Assembly (NCBI GenBank): GCA_009692505.1
Contig: SHZC01000021.1
Location: 1 to 39,924 of the forward strand
Length of the DNA stretch: 39,924 bases
Direction of reading: 5' to 3'
DNA from: Myxococcales bacterium
GTDB taxonomy: Bacteria; Myxococcota_A; Bradymonadia; UBA7976; UBA1532
Shown: in pieces, positions 8,328-17,500 of the stretch
Position numbering within the stretch: the stretch's first letter is position 1
Layout: each line of letters starts with the position of its first letter
Notes under the pieces: generated by a model
Seen by the model: the letters and a program-made list of their open reading frames with translations, nothing else
Databases searched by the model: none
Told to the model about the DNA's origin: nothing
Translations under genes and position numbers: made by a program

Positions 8328-9574
8328 AAAGAGATCCCGCCGAGCTGCGTCCGCGCGCGGAAGAGGTAGAGCACCATGATGAAGCCCGCCGCGGCGGTGG
8401 CGATCGCCGGGGACACTCCGAGCGCCTCCCGCAAGGCGTAGAACGCGCCCGACAGGAAGATGAACACGAAGTTCAGCGTATTGTTGGCGGCGAACGCACG
8501 GCCGCGGTCGCCCTCCTCCATGGCCGTCTGAAGATAGGCGTTGACCGGGACGAAGAAGAGCGCGCCCGCGAACCCGGCGAGCACGAGGCAGAGCCCGGTC
8601 CAGACATAGGCGCCGCCCGAGGCGGTCAGCACGGTGCCCACGAGCAGCAGCCCACACTGGGCGATGAACATCGTCACCGCGCCGCCGAAGATGACCAGGG
8701 ACGGCTTGACGCGACGGGCCACGGGCCCAGCGGCGAGGCAGCCCAAGACAATCGCCAAGGACTGCCACATCCGCAGCTTGGAGATCTGGGCCTTCTCCCC
8801 CTCCCCGATGTCGAGCCAGTCCGGCGCGGCGAGCCCGTTGACCGCCTGGCTGAGCACGCCGCCATTGAACCAGAACAGCGACATCCCGATCACGACGGCG
8901 AAGAGGGCGGGCCTCGACCACAAGGTGCCCAGCGTAGGCCCCATCCCGGCGAAGGGGTTGAGCGAGAGGCGCAGCGTCGGTCGCTGGGCGGGCAGCTTGC
9001 GGATGGTCAGCGCGAAGCCCAGGCCGATGCAGGCGAAGACGACGCAGGGCAAGGCCGCCTGCCAGAGGTTCGCGCCGAACTCGTCCATGAGGAAGCCCGC
9101 GAGCGACTCGCCGAGCAGGACCGAGAGGAAGGTGGTCATGGCGACGAGGCTGTTGGCGAAGAGGAGGTCACGCTCGTTGACCATCTCGGGCATGCCGCCG
9201 TATTTGCACGGCCCGAAGAACGCCGAGTGCGTGCCCATGGCGAAGAGCACGGCCAACATGGCGTTCCAGTCGCGGAGGTGCAGCGCGAACACGCCGAGGC
9301 CCATGATGCCGATCTCGACGACCTTCATCAGGACCATCACCTGGCTCTTGCTGAACCGCTCGCTAAGCTCGCCGGCGATCCCGCCAAAGAGAATAAACGG
9401 CAGCGAGAACACGGCGAAGGCGAGGCCCTGCTTATCGGCCCCCGGGAACAAGACGCCGACCGCGAGCAGCAAGATGAGCTGCTTGTAGAGGTTGTCGTTG
9501 AACGCGCCGAGGAACTGCGCGCCCACGAAGCCTCGGAAGCTCGGGTTCGATCTCAGGGGTGGCCGGTTGGTCAT
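8318..9574 (-). CDS. LplT-like major facilitator superfamily transporter
   Basis: Twelve-helix-type inner-membrane transporter of 418 aa. The N-terminus FRGFVGAQFLGAFNDNLYKQLILLL is the hallmark of the LplT/Aas-associated MFS group, which flips lysophospholipids. Other recognisable parts are FGGIAGELSERFSKSQVMVLMKVVE (loop 2-3 signature region) and FGPCKYGGMPEMV. ATG 9574 is chosen because it overlaps the GST-like gene stop by 4 bp (ATGA), although the open frame extends 44 codons upstream. It is the last gene of the AgmX-OmpA-Ebo run. Lysophospholipid specificity is family inference; it is not fused to, or beside, an Aas acyltransferase. Confidence 0.85.
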   Translation of the reverse strand: MTNRPPLRSNPSFRGFVGAQFLGAFNDNLYKQLILLLAVGVLFPGADKQGLAFAVFSLPFILFGGIAGELSERFSKSQVMVLMKVVEIGIMGLGVFALHLRDWNAMLAVLFAMGTHSAFFGPCKYGGMPEMVNERDLLFANSLVAMTTFLSVLLGESLAGFLMDEFGANLWQAALPCVVFACIGLGFALTIRKLPAQRPTLRLSLNPFAGMGPTLGTLWSRPALFAVVIGMSLFWFNGGVLSQAVNGLAAPDWLDIGEGEKAQISKLRMWQSLAIVLGCLAAGPVARRVKPSLVIFGGAVTMFIAQCGLLLVGTVLTASGGAYVWTGLCLVLAGFAGALFFVPVNAYLQTAMEEGDRGRAFAANNTLNFVFIFLSGAFYALREALGVSPAIATAAAGFIMVLYLFRARTQLGGISFVK

Positions 9575-10182
9575 GTCCGCTCCCGGGTCTCGACGATTGC
9601 TGGTTCGTTGGCCCAGGCCGCGGAGAACCGCTCCAATCGGGCGTGCACATCCACCGGATAAGCCTCCCGCTCGCGCAGCCAGTCGAGCACGGTATAGACG
9701 AGGCACTCGCTCACGCCGAGCTTGCCTTCGGGGTTGAACGAGCGAGACTGCGACGTGCGGTCAAGGTTGTCCTCGAGCCACTCAAGCCCCCGTCGCCCAC
9801 GCGCCTCCCACGCCTCGAGCACGGCGTTGGTCGTGATGCCCAGGCTGTAGATCTCGTACGCATTTCGCAGCGCCTCGAAGGCCACCTGCGCCACATGGAT
9901 CTGCTGCACGCTCGCCCGCTGCCTCTCAGGCGTCGACGGCCGATGCAGCTCATCGACCTCCGGCAGGTGCGAGAGCAGCATCCCCACGGCCTCTGATATG
10001 CCCCAATACGCCAGGTGGTTCACCTCGAGCGTCGGCGTCTCCCAGAGCGGGTTCTTCTCGCGCAGGGCGTAGTCGCCGAGGGTCCGCCCCGTGTCGATGA
10101 ACGTCGGCGTCACGCCATGCAGTCGGGCGACGATCCGCAGCGCCCGCGTATACGGACAGCTCGCCGTCCCGTACAGCTTCAC
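9571..10182 (-). CDS. Glutathione S-transferase-fold protein
   Basis: 203-aa protein with a thioredoxin-like N-terminal half (KLYGTASCPYTRALRIVARLHGV, with a glutaredoxin-like CPYT at 9-12, and the cis-proline segment WETPTLEV) followed by an all-helical C-terminal half. Substrate unknown. Start GTG 10182 is chosen because it overlaps the TatD-like stop (GTGA) and places the beta-strand start at residue 2; the 42 extra upstream codons lie over the neighbouring gene. It is coupled on both sides by 4-bp overlaps, so its product is probably needed stoichiometrically with the EboB-like hydrolase and the MFS transporter. Confidence 0.8.
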   Translation of the reverse strand: MKLYGTASCPYTRALRIVARLHGVTPTFIDTGRTLGDYALREKNPLWETPTLEVNHLAYWGISEAVGMLLSHLPEVDELHRPSTPERQRASVQQIHVAQVAFEALRNAYEIYSLGITTNAVLEAWEARGRRGLEWLEDNLDRTSQSRSFNPEGKLGVSECLVYTVLDWLREREAYPVDVHARLERFSAAWANEPAIVETRERT

Positions 10183-11051
10183 GGCGTCTGGCCGCGCAAG
10201 ACCGAGTTCCCGGCGTGCAGCTTCGAGCCGTCGATCGCCGACGAGCCGCCGAAGTCGCTGAAGTCGATGCGCCCCGACTGCTTGAAGAACTCGATGGGGT
10301 TTCGCCACACGATCTTCTCGATCTCGTCCTCGTCCATGCCGGCCTTCCGCATGACCAGGACCGTCTTCGGCACGAGCAGGGGATCGCTGACGCCCCAGTC
10401 CGCCGCGCTGTTGATGAGCATGCGGTCGGTCCCATACCGGCGGAAGATCTCGACGACGCGCTCGGGCGTCATCTTGGTGTTCGGATAGATGCTGAAGCCC
10501 GCCCAGCAGCCGGTCTCTTTGACCAACGGGATCGTCTCCTCGTTGTTGTGGTCGATGAGCACCATGTGGTCCTCGATGCCGCTGTCCCGACAGACCTCGA
10601 TCGTGCGGATCGTGCCCTTCTTCTTATCGCGGTGAGGCGTGTGCACCAGGACGGGCAAGGCGTTGTCGACCGCGATGCGAATCTGGCTGATGAACGCCTC
10701 TTCTTCACGGACCGTCATGTCGTCGAAGCCGATCTCGCCGACGCCCAGGACGCCCTCCTTGTTGACGTACTCCGAGACGAGGGCCAGGACGTCGTCCCGT
10801 AGGCGCTCGTCGTTGGCCTCCTTCGGGTTGAGGCCCATGGTGCAGTAGTGCTTGATGCCGAACTGGTTCGCCCGAAAGCGCTCCCAGCCGATCAGCAGGT
10901 CGAAGTAGTCCTTGAAGGTGCCCGCCGAGGTCCGGGGCTGTCCGACCCAGAACGCGGGCTCCAATACGACCTTGATGCCGGCGAGGGCCATGCGCTCGTA
11001 GTCGTCCGTCGTGCGGCTGAACATGTGGATATGCGGTTCGAAGATGTGCAT
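10179..11051 (-). CDS. TatD-family metal-dependent hydrolase, EboB-like
   Basis: 290-aa amidohydrolase-fold protein. Metal ligands expected for TatD are present: H7-x-H9 (EPHIHMF), E in VGEIGFDD, H in VLVHTPHRD, H in LIDHNNEE and D in NSAADWG. TatD proteins are deoxyribonuclease/phosphohydrolase-like, but the adjoining upstream gene encodes an EboA-like protein. The order eboA-eboB is that of ebo gene clusters, which are implicated in moving precursor metabolites to the periplasm (e.g. scytonemin monomer in cyanobacteria). I therefore infer EboB rather than housekeeping TatD. ATG 11051 lies 12 bases after the EboA stop. Confidence 0.78.
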   Translation of the reverse strand: MHIFEPHIHMFSRTTDDYERMALAGIKVVLEPAFWVGQPRTSAGTFKDYFDLLIGWERFRANQFGIKHYCTMGLNPKEANDERLRDDVLALVSEYVNKEGVLGVGEIGFDDMTVREEEAFISQIRIAVDNALPVLVHTPHRDKKKGTIRTIEVCRDSGIEDHMVLIDHNNEETIPLVKETGCWAGFSIYPNTKMTPERVVEIFRRYGTDRMLINSAADWGVSDPLLVPKTVLVMRKAGMDEDEIEKIVWRNPIEFFKQSGRIDFSDFGGSSAIDGSKLHAGNSVLRGQTP

Positions 11052-11063
11052 CGGGAGGGCTCT

Positions 11064-11936
11064 TTAGAGTCGGGCGAGTGTTTGGGTGATCGCGGCACGG
11101 ACATGGTCGTCGGACTCGCGGGAGAGACGTTCAGTCAAGAAAGACGGAGTCCGGGGATCGAGCGCGTTCCCGAGGGCTCGGGCTGCGGTCAGACGCTCAT
11201 CGGCCAAGGGGTGCTCGAGCTTCCCGAGCAGGCGACAGACGAGCCCCGGCGTCGGATGCAGCGCGGCGATGGGCCAGACGAGCAAGGGCACCGGACGGCC
11301 GGCGGCCTCTCGCTCGTCGGCGTATTCGGCGAGGCTGCGGGAGAGCTCGACGTCGGCGCGGGCCTCGAGATCCTCGAATCGCTCGACGGCCAAGCCGCAG
11401 AAGAAGGCCTTGAGGACGGCCTTGCGGAACTCGGCGTCGCTGAGGTGGCGTGCGGCGAACGGGCTGTCGAGCCAGGCCGCCTCCATCAGCTCGTTGAGGT
11501 ACGTGCGGCCCGCGTCGCGGACCATCTCGAGGGCCGGTTCGGCATCGCCTTCGCGCACGAAGTTGATCGCCCGAAGCGCGCCGACCCTCGTCGCGGTGTC
11601 GCCGAGATCGTAGGTGCGAAACAGCGCGGCATACGCGCTCTCGGAGGCGTCGGCGACCTCCGCGATGAGCCAGGCGCGAGCGGCCCCGTCTGTCGTCCAG
11701 TGTCCGATGGGCATAGGGCCGAAGAGGCCAACGACCTTGGCGCTCGAACGATCGGCGAAGTTGCCGACGAGGGGGCGGCTCGGGATGTTGCGCCCCACGG
11801 CGAGCAGGAGCGGACGGACGGCGTCGAGGTCCTTTGGTGTCTGTAGAGACGTCAGAAAGTCGTGGGCGCTCGTGCCGGCGAGGCGAGCGAGCACCGTGGC
11901 CTTGAGGGCTTCGCGGAGGGCGGCGGCGTCGGCCAT
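11064..11936 (-). CDS. EboA-like metabolite-traffic protein
   Basis: 290-aa soluble, helix-rich protein. Segments recalled from EboA proteins are visible: LFRTYDLGDTATRVGALRAI, a W near LNELMEAAWLDSPFAARHL, FRKAVLKAFFCGLAVERFEDLEARAD, and SLAEYADEREAAGRPVP. The C-terminal 60 residues look like a HEAT-type repeat (HPLADERLTAARALGNALDPRTPSFL). Start ATG 11936 has GGAGAG six bases upstream; the much longer open frame upstream of it is a shadow of the OmpA gene. The other usual ebo members (UbiA-like EboC, EboD, EboE, EboF) are not in this window. The assignment rests on recognised motif and gene order, not on a search. Confidence 0.68.
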   Translation of the reverse strand: MADAAALREALKATVLARLAGTSAHDFLTSLQTPKDLDAVRPLLLAVGRNIPSRPLVGNFADRSSAKVVGLFGPMPIGHWTTDGAARAWLIAEVADASESAYAALFRTYDLGDTATRVGALRAINFVREGDAEPALEMVRDAGRTYLNELMEAAWLDSPFAARHLSDAEFRKAVLKAFFCGLAVERFEDLEARADVELSRSLAEYADEREAAGRPVPLLVWPIAALHPTPGLVCRLLGKLEHPLADERLTAARALGNALDPRTPSFLTERLSRESDDHVRAAITQTLARL

Positions 11937-12003
11937 ACAGGACTCTCCATCCGGGGTCTGCCAAGGGTCTGACAAGAAGACGGCCGCACAGTATTGCCGC
12001 CTC

Positions 12004-13056
12004 CTAAAGCTTCTGCCAGCCCCCACGCCCATAGGCGCCGCCCCCGGGCGCGGCGTTCGACAAGACGTAGACCGCGCGCCGATTCCGGGCCTCGTCGATC
12101 TCATCGCCGGTCTCCACGGCCAGAGCCGCTTCGCCCAGACCCATGATGTAGACGGGCAGCTTGACCCCGTGCCTCTTGAGGTGCTCGCCGATCGCCCGGG
12201 CCCGCTTCTGGCTGAGCGCGAAGTTCTCGCTCGCACCGCCGACGGTGTCCGTGTGTCCGGCCACGAAGAGGCCCGCGTCGGTGGCGGCCTCACGACCAAG
12301 CTCCTCGCGGAAGCGTTCGAGTTCGGCGTTGATCTCGGCGATCGCGCTGTCGAGCTTGGCCGACTCGCCCTGAGCGATGTCCCAGCGACCGGACTCGAAG
12401 ACCACGTCGTCGTGAGGGATCTCCGCATACCAGCTCACGGCGCGGAGCCCAGCCCAGAGGCCGTGCGCGTCGTGCAGCTTGAGGTCGACTCTCCTCGTCT
12501 CGGGTCCAGACGGCGGCCAGTCGATGACGTATGGGCCAGGGCCTGCGGGCAGGTCCACGCTGATGTCGACCACCTGCTCGCCGCCTTTGGTCCAGACGGA
12601 GACCTCGGCCCGGGTCAAGGGGCGGTTTCCGGAGACGACGATGCGGCCGGCGGGCAGCTTCGTCGCTCGTGGCTCGTGGCCCACGCGAAGGGGCTCGAGC
12701 GCGGCGACCTTGAAATCGAAGGTCAGCTGCGAAGGGGCGCCGTCGACCCGCGCGTTGAGCACGGCGCTCCAGGTCGTCAGCCCGTTCGGGGTCGGAAACG
12801 TGAACGTCTCGCTTGCCCCCGCCGCCAGACTCGGCCGTTTGAAGACGACGACCTTCTTGCCGTTCGCCAAGCGCAAGACGACGTCAGTGGCGTCCCGAAG
12901 CGCCGTCAAATCGAGTCGGCCGGGTGCCCCGCGATCGACCACGTCCAAGACGCGGTAGCTGAAGCTCGAGTCCTGAGCCGCGGCCGGGCGGGGCGTCAGA
13001 CTCGGGACGAGGACCGTCAGGGTCATCAGCATGAATGAGAAGGCGACACCGTTCAT
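12004..13056 (-). CDS. OmpA-family outer-membrane/periplasmic protein
   Basis: 350-aa exported protein with a signal peptide ending PRPAAAQ-DSS near residue 28. Residues 30-235 are beta-rich with no family I can name. Residues 240-340 form an OmpA-like peptidoglycan-binding domain (LFVAGHTDTVGGASENFALSQKRARAIGEHLKRHG, then MGLGE and NRRAVYVL), with the conserved D and R that hold diaminopimelate. ATG 13056 overlaps the stop of the AgmX/PglI-like gene by 4 bp. The next gene (EboA-like) starts 67 bases after its stop. Confidence 0.85.
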   Translation of the reverse strand: MNGVAFSFMLMTLTVLVPSLTPRPAAAQDSSFSYRVLDVVDRGAPGRLDLTALRDATDVVLRLANGKKVVVFKRPSLAAGASETFTFPTPNGLTTWSAVLNARVDGAPSQLTFDFKVAALEPLRVGHEPRATKLPAGRIVVSGNRPLTRAEVSVWTKGGEQVVDISVDLPAGPGPYVIDWPPSGPETRRVDLKLHDAHGLWAGLRAVSWYAEIPHDDVVFESGRWDIAQGESAKLDSAIAEINAELERFREELGREAATDAGLFVAGHTDTVGGASENFALSQKRARAIGEHLKRHGVKLPVYIMGLGEAALAVETGDEIDEARNRRAVYVLSNAAPGGGAYGRGGWQKL

Positions 13057-13715
13057 CTGAGGTTCTCCTTCGTGGGAGACTTGCCCGTATCGGGGGTGCC
13101 CGGATCAAGGCGAAACGGGTACCGGACGACGACCTCGCCTTCACCAACGGGCGCGGCATATTCGACCTCACCGAGCGCCTTGAGGACGCACATCCCGAGG
13201 AACGGGTTCTTCAGGGCCTCATCGGTCTGCTCGTCGTCGATGCGCGCTTCTTTCAATCGACCCTTCCTCTCGTGTTGCTGCACGACGAATTCGACCGCGA
13301 GCTTGCCGGAAAGTTCCGGGCTCGACTTCAGGGCTTGCTCATAGCAGTCGGTGATCCCGGGCTTGGCGGCGTCGATGCCCGCCTTTACCGCGTCCACGGA
13401 GAGCTGACCGGGCTTGTGAAGGAGCGTTCCGGGATCACCCGGGCCGCCGTGCCGATCTCGTCGCGCGGCCTCGACGAGCTGCTCGGTCGTGAGCGTAAAA
13501 GCACTTGAGGCCTGCATCGGCGGGGTGCTGGCACTCGGGGAGGTGCTTGCGCCCGGACCGGAGCCGCGAACCGTCGGCTCATTCGCCGCGCTCGCGACCG
13601 AGGTGCCCGAGATCTGGGGGCTCGAGGTCGGCGGCTCGGCGCCCCGAAGGAAGGTGAGGTAGAGCAGGCAACAGACCGCTACCCCGACGACGAGACCGAT
13701 AAGGACGTTTCTCAA
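13053..13715 (-). CDS. AgmX/PglI C-terminal-domain inner-membrane protein
   Basis: About 220 aa: one N-terminal transmembrane helix (NVLIGLVVGVAVCCLLYLTF), a Ser/Thr/Pro/Gly linker, then the AgmX/PglI-type C-terminal domain, recognised by PGITDCYEQALKSSPELSGKLAVEFVVQ and FLGMCVLKALGEVEYAAP...VVVRYPFRL. In Myxococcus such proteins belong to gliding or outer-envelope systems; the role here is unknown. TTG 13715 is preferred because GGGAG lies about ten bases upstream and it leaves a 71-bp divergent spacer. The open frame reaches TTG 13796, which would overlap the SDR gene. Confidence 0.7.
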   Translation of the reverse strand: MRNVLIGLVVGVAVCCLLYLTFLRGAEPPTSSPQISGTSVASAANEPTVRGSGPGASTSPSASTPPMQASSAFTLTTEQLVEAARRDRHGGPGDPGTLLHKPGQLSVDAVKAGIDAAKPGITDCYEQALKSSPELSGKLAVEFVVQQHERKGRLKEARIDDEQTDEALKNPFLGMCVLKALGEVEYAAPVGEGEVVVRYPFRLDPGTPDTGKSPTKENLR

Positions 13716-13740
13716 GCGCGCTCCCGGGGAATCCCCGACC

Positions 13741-13755
13741 GTCAGTTGGCTTGAC
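13741..13755. repeat. Dispersed inverted repeat, one-mismatch copy (GTCAg-N5-TTGAC)
   Basis: GTCAG-TTGGC-TTGAC in the 71-bp divergent spacer between the AgmX-like and SDR genes. This is the only family member in a promoter-like place. Confidence 0.4.
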
Positions 13756-13786
13756 CCCCGCGACACCCCGGCGGTATGTCGAGGCC

Positions 13787-14584
13787 ATGCGAGCAAGCGA
13801 TATCTACCGGGCCGATCTCCTGCGTGACAAGGTCATCGTCGTCACCGGCGGAGGTTCGGGTATTGGCCGGACCATCGCGATGGACTGCGCGGCCCTCGGG
13901 GCGCGGGTCGCCATCGGAGCCCGCAAGCTCGACCGCCTCACTGAGACGGCCGCGGAGATCACCGTCGCGGGCGGAGAGGCCTTCGCACAGACCCTCGACA
14001 TTCGTGAAACGGACTCGGTCGACGCCTTCACCGAGGCCGTCATCACGCGCTTCGGGAAGATCGACGTGCTCGTCAACAACGCCGGAGGACAGTTCCCCTC
14101 AGCGGCCATCGACGTGCGCCCCAAAGGCTGGCGGGCCGTGATTGATACGAACCTCAATGGCACATGGTTCATGACCCAGGCCGTCGGGCGCCACCTCATC
14201 GAGCAGCGGAGCGGTCGCGTCATCAACATCGTGGCCAATATGTGGCGCGGCTTTCCGGGCATGGCTCACACCGGGGCGGCGAGGGCCGGCGTCGTCAACC
14301 TCACGCAGTCCTTGGCGCTGGAGTGGGCTCGGTTCGGCGTGCTCGTCAACGCCGTCGCGCCGGGGGTCATCGAGACGACGGGCTTTGACACCTATGGCCC
14401 CGAGGTCAAAGCACAGCTCCTCAACGAGGCCCCGAAGCACGTGCCCCTCAAGCGCCTCGGCACCGTGGACGATGTCGCCTCGGCCGTGGTCTATCTCGCG
14501 AGTCCGGCCGGTGACTTCATCACGGGCGAGACGATCTGTGTCGATGGGGGTCAGAAGCTCTGGGGCATGGCGTTTCCGCCCTAA
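13787..14584 (+). CDS. Short-chain dehydrogenase/reductase, PECR/citronellol-dehydrogenase-like
   Basis: 265-aa NADP(H)-type Rossmann oxidoreductase. The cofactor loop TGGGSGIGRTIA (about 21-32) and NNAGGQFPSA are intact, and the C-terminal GETICVDGGQKLWG is typical. The catalytic YxxxK is replaced: after INIVANMWRGFPGMA the protein reads HTGAARAGVVNLTQSLALEW. That pattern is seen in peroxisomal trans-2-enoyl-CoA reductase and citronellol dehydrogenase-like SDRs, suggesting acyl-CoA or terpenoid substrates. ATG 13787 is favoured over ATG 13751 because it sits just after TCGAGG and matches the usual N-terminal length. The next gene begins 14 bases downstream. Confidence 0.87.
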   Translation: MRASDIYRADLLRDKVIVVTGGGSGIGRTIAMDCAALGARVAIGARKLDRLTETAAEITVAGGEAFAQTLDIRETDSVDAFTEAVITRFGKIDVLVNNAGGQFPSAAIDVRPKGWRAVIDTNLNGTWFMTQAVGRHLIEQRSGRVINIVANMWRGFPGMAHTGAARAGVVNLTQSLALEWARFGVLVNAVAPGVIETTGFDTYGPEVKAQLLNEAPKHVPLKRLGTVDDVASAVVYLASPAGDFITGETICVDGGQKLWGMAFPP

Positions 14585-14598
14585 AGGGAGTCGAAGCG

Positions 14599-17500
14599 AT
14601 GGGGAGCACACGTATCGGGGTCTTCAACGTCGTCGCGACCGCGCTCCTCGCCGCGTGTACGCCCATCGGCTCCACGCCCGATCAGCTCGCTGACATCGGA
14701 GGGGATTCATCGGTCGCCGAGGCCGGCCAAATGGACGCCCTGGTGTCCGACCTCGCTCTCATCGGCGGCGACCTGCCCGATGGCCCGAACCTCCAAACCG
14801 ATGGGCCCGCCTTGAACGCAGACGCGGCGGCCGACGGGCCTCTCGACCTGGCTGATCTGGCCATCGAGGCACCCGACGCGCAGTCATGCCCCGAGCCTCC
14901 AGCCCAAGCTCCCATAGGCAGCACGCTGCTCGCAGACACCGTCAACGGCCCCCCCATCGACGTGGGCGGGGCCCTCGGCGCCGATGTCTTCATGCTCTTC
15001 AACCTCGATGGCGACGAGGGCGGCGACCTCGAGCTGCTCATCGGTCGCGCGGGTCGCCTCGAGGCCCGGCGAAGTGACGGACGGCTGCTCTGGCAGACCG
15101 AGGCGTTCGGGCTCCGGTTCATCTCTGGCGTCGCTGACCTCGATGGCGACGGACGTGCGGAGATCATCGCGCGCGCCTCACGTCATCCCGGCTCGGTGCG
15201 CCTCTTTGATGCGACGAGCGGCGTCGAGCGGTGGCAGTTCCCCGCTCAGCCGTTCCTCCCGGTCTATGAGGGGCCCGTGGGCGTGCATCGCGTGCTCGTC
15301 CGGGATGTGGACGGGGACGGACGCCAGAACCTGATTATCTCCGATACGGGCTGCTCCGGCGCGGGCTCGGGGCTTACGGCGATCTATGACTTCGCCCGCG
15401 TGGTCGACAGGGATCTGGACGGCCGATTCGACGACGTAGCCCCGCCGGTCATCGTCAGCCCAGGCACCCGCTGCGGACGCTGGCAGACTCACGGACACTT
15501 CGACGACGACGGGCTGCCGGAGGTGGTTTACCCCCGCGCGACCTCGGTGGCCATCGTCGATCCCCGCACGGGCCTCGAGCGGACGTCGGTCGAGCTCGGC
15601 CGCAACCTCGGCAACGCCTTTCTTCATCGCCTCGCCGATCTCGACGGCGACGGTCGAGCCGAGATCATCGGGCTGTTCGGGAGCGAGCTGCTCGTGCTCG
15701 GCCTCAACGCGGACACCGATCTGCTCGAGCTGCGTTTCGCGACACGGGTAGGCCAGATCGACGCGCAGCTTGGCGCGATCGCGGTGACCAATGTCGACGA
15801 CCTCGGCGCGAAAGACCTCGTCGTCTCAGGCTTCGACGCCGCGACAAACCTCTGGACCACCTATGCGGTGTCCGGGGACGACGGCACCGTGCGCTTCAGC
15901 CGTCCCGACTCGCTCCTCATGGGCGTCGTCGAGGGGGATGGCGATCCTTCGACCGTCGAGCTGCTCCTGCGCGAGGGCGAGAGGCTCGTGCCCGAGGCCC
16001 TGGGTCGACACACGCTCACGGGGCTCGCGCCGCTCGCTTTTGTGGACCTCTGGTCTCGAGAGGCGGCCGCGACGGTCTTCCTCCGTCGAGACGTATTTGA
16101 CTCAGAGGTGACGGTCGAGGCGCGTCAGGTCGCCGCCGTCGACGGGCGCGTCTGGCTCGTCTCACATGATCCTCAGAGCCTGGAGGTGACGGGCTTCGAG
16201 GCCATCGACGGTGCGGGCGAGTCTGCGCGATTCCCTCTCTCCGAACCGCCCGGAGCCATCGACGTAGAGTGTGGCGAAACGTGCATCATCGCGGCCTCCC
16301 TGAGCGACGGCTCGCTGGCTTTCTTGGACGCGAACCTTCAGGTGCTCAACCCCGAGCCGGGCGGTCTCTCGCCGAGCGTCCGCCTGTCTGCGGGCGGGCT
16401 CAACCTCGTCGCGGCCCCTGGACCCGACGGTCTCATCGTCTTGGCCGTGACCCCGGCGGGCAAGTTCGGCCGCCTTCGCCTGACGCCCTCAGAGCCCGAT
16501 GTGAGTCCCTTCGAGTGGTCGACCGCGCTCGGCACGACAAGCGGGAGGAGCCTGCTTCTGCCCGCGCCCGGCAGCCATGGGCTGGTCGTGCGACGAAACG
16601 TGGGGGTGCCGGGTGAGCTGGCTTGGGATGCCTTCGACGTTCAGACCGGGCAGCTCGTCTGGCGAAGCGCGCTGCCGGTGGATCGTTACAGGGGCGGCAA
16701 CGACGCGGTGGAGATGGACGCCGATCTCGACGGTCTCCTGGACGTCGTTCGCCTTGACGTCAGCCTGGACCCGCTCGAAAGCGAGCCCGCGTGTGCCGCC
16801 CGGATCATTACAGGTCGGACCTATACCGCCGTTCACGGCCGCACGGGCGCGTTGCTCTGGCAGGTCACGCTCCGGCCCGGCAGCCCCTGCACCGGCAACG
16901 ATCTCGGGCGCGTCTCAGCCGCCGACGGTGACGGGGACGGTGTAGCCGAGCTCTACATCACGGAGACGAGCACGCTGCGCCGACTGGACCCCACGACGGG
17001 GGCCGAGCTTTCGCGGGTGGATCTCGATCCCCTGCCCACGGGCATCCGGACCGGCGGCGTCGTGATTGCCACAGGCCTCGCGGCGGCGCCCCTCCTGCGC
17101 GTGGGCGGCAACGGCCCCATCGAGGCGCGTGACCTCAATCTCCAGCTCGTGTGGCGGGCGGATCCGGCCCTGTCGACCGATGCCCGAACCTGGACCGATC
17201 GCCCAGCGCTGGTCGTCGGCGCCGAGGTCTGGATCTCCCCCGCGGTCGGCCTGCCCACGGAGCGCCTCGCCCTCGACGGTCCGAACGCCGGGCTCTCCGT
17301 CGGGCGCATCGACGTATCTCAGGGCCAAGTCCGCGTCGCGATGGACGCCTCGGTTCCGACGGAGCTCACGGGCTGGCAGGCGATTGAGGACCTTCAAGGC
17401 GACGGCCGCGTGGGCCTCCTGGCGTCGGGCGACGATGGGTTTCTCGATGCTTTTGGTCCCGACGGGATCTTGCTCTGGAGCCGGGACTTCGGCGCGCCGC

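Noticed and set aside
6960..8369. 469-codon plus-strand open frame opposite recQ
   Set aside because: Lies antisense to the helicase motifs of recQ and has no recognisable domain.
8288..9661. 457-codon plus-strand open frame opposite the MFS gene
   Set aside because: Composition (Glu/Arg/His/Gly-rich) is that of a reverse-complement shadow; the minus strand carries clear transmembrane helices.
11937..12428. N-terminal extension of the EboA-like frame to 12428
   Set aside because: The extension covers the OmpA domain on the same strand in another frame and lacks a ribosome site; ATG 11936 has GGAGAG.
13495..13509. GTAAA-AGCAC-TTGAG as a further dispersed-repeat copy
   Set aside because: Two mismatches to the consensus, too weak to list although it coincides with rare codons.
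16752..16765. Another TTGAC/GTCA palindrome (TTGACGTCAG)
   Set aside because: Arms are in the opposite order and adjacent; it does not match the GTCAA-N5-TTGAC arrangement.
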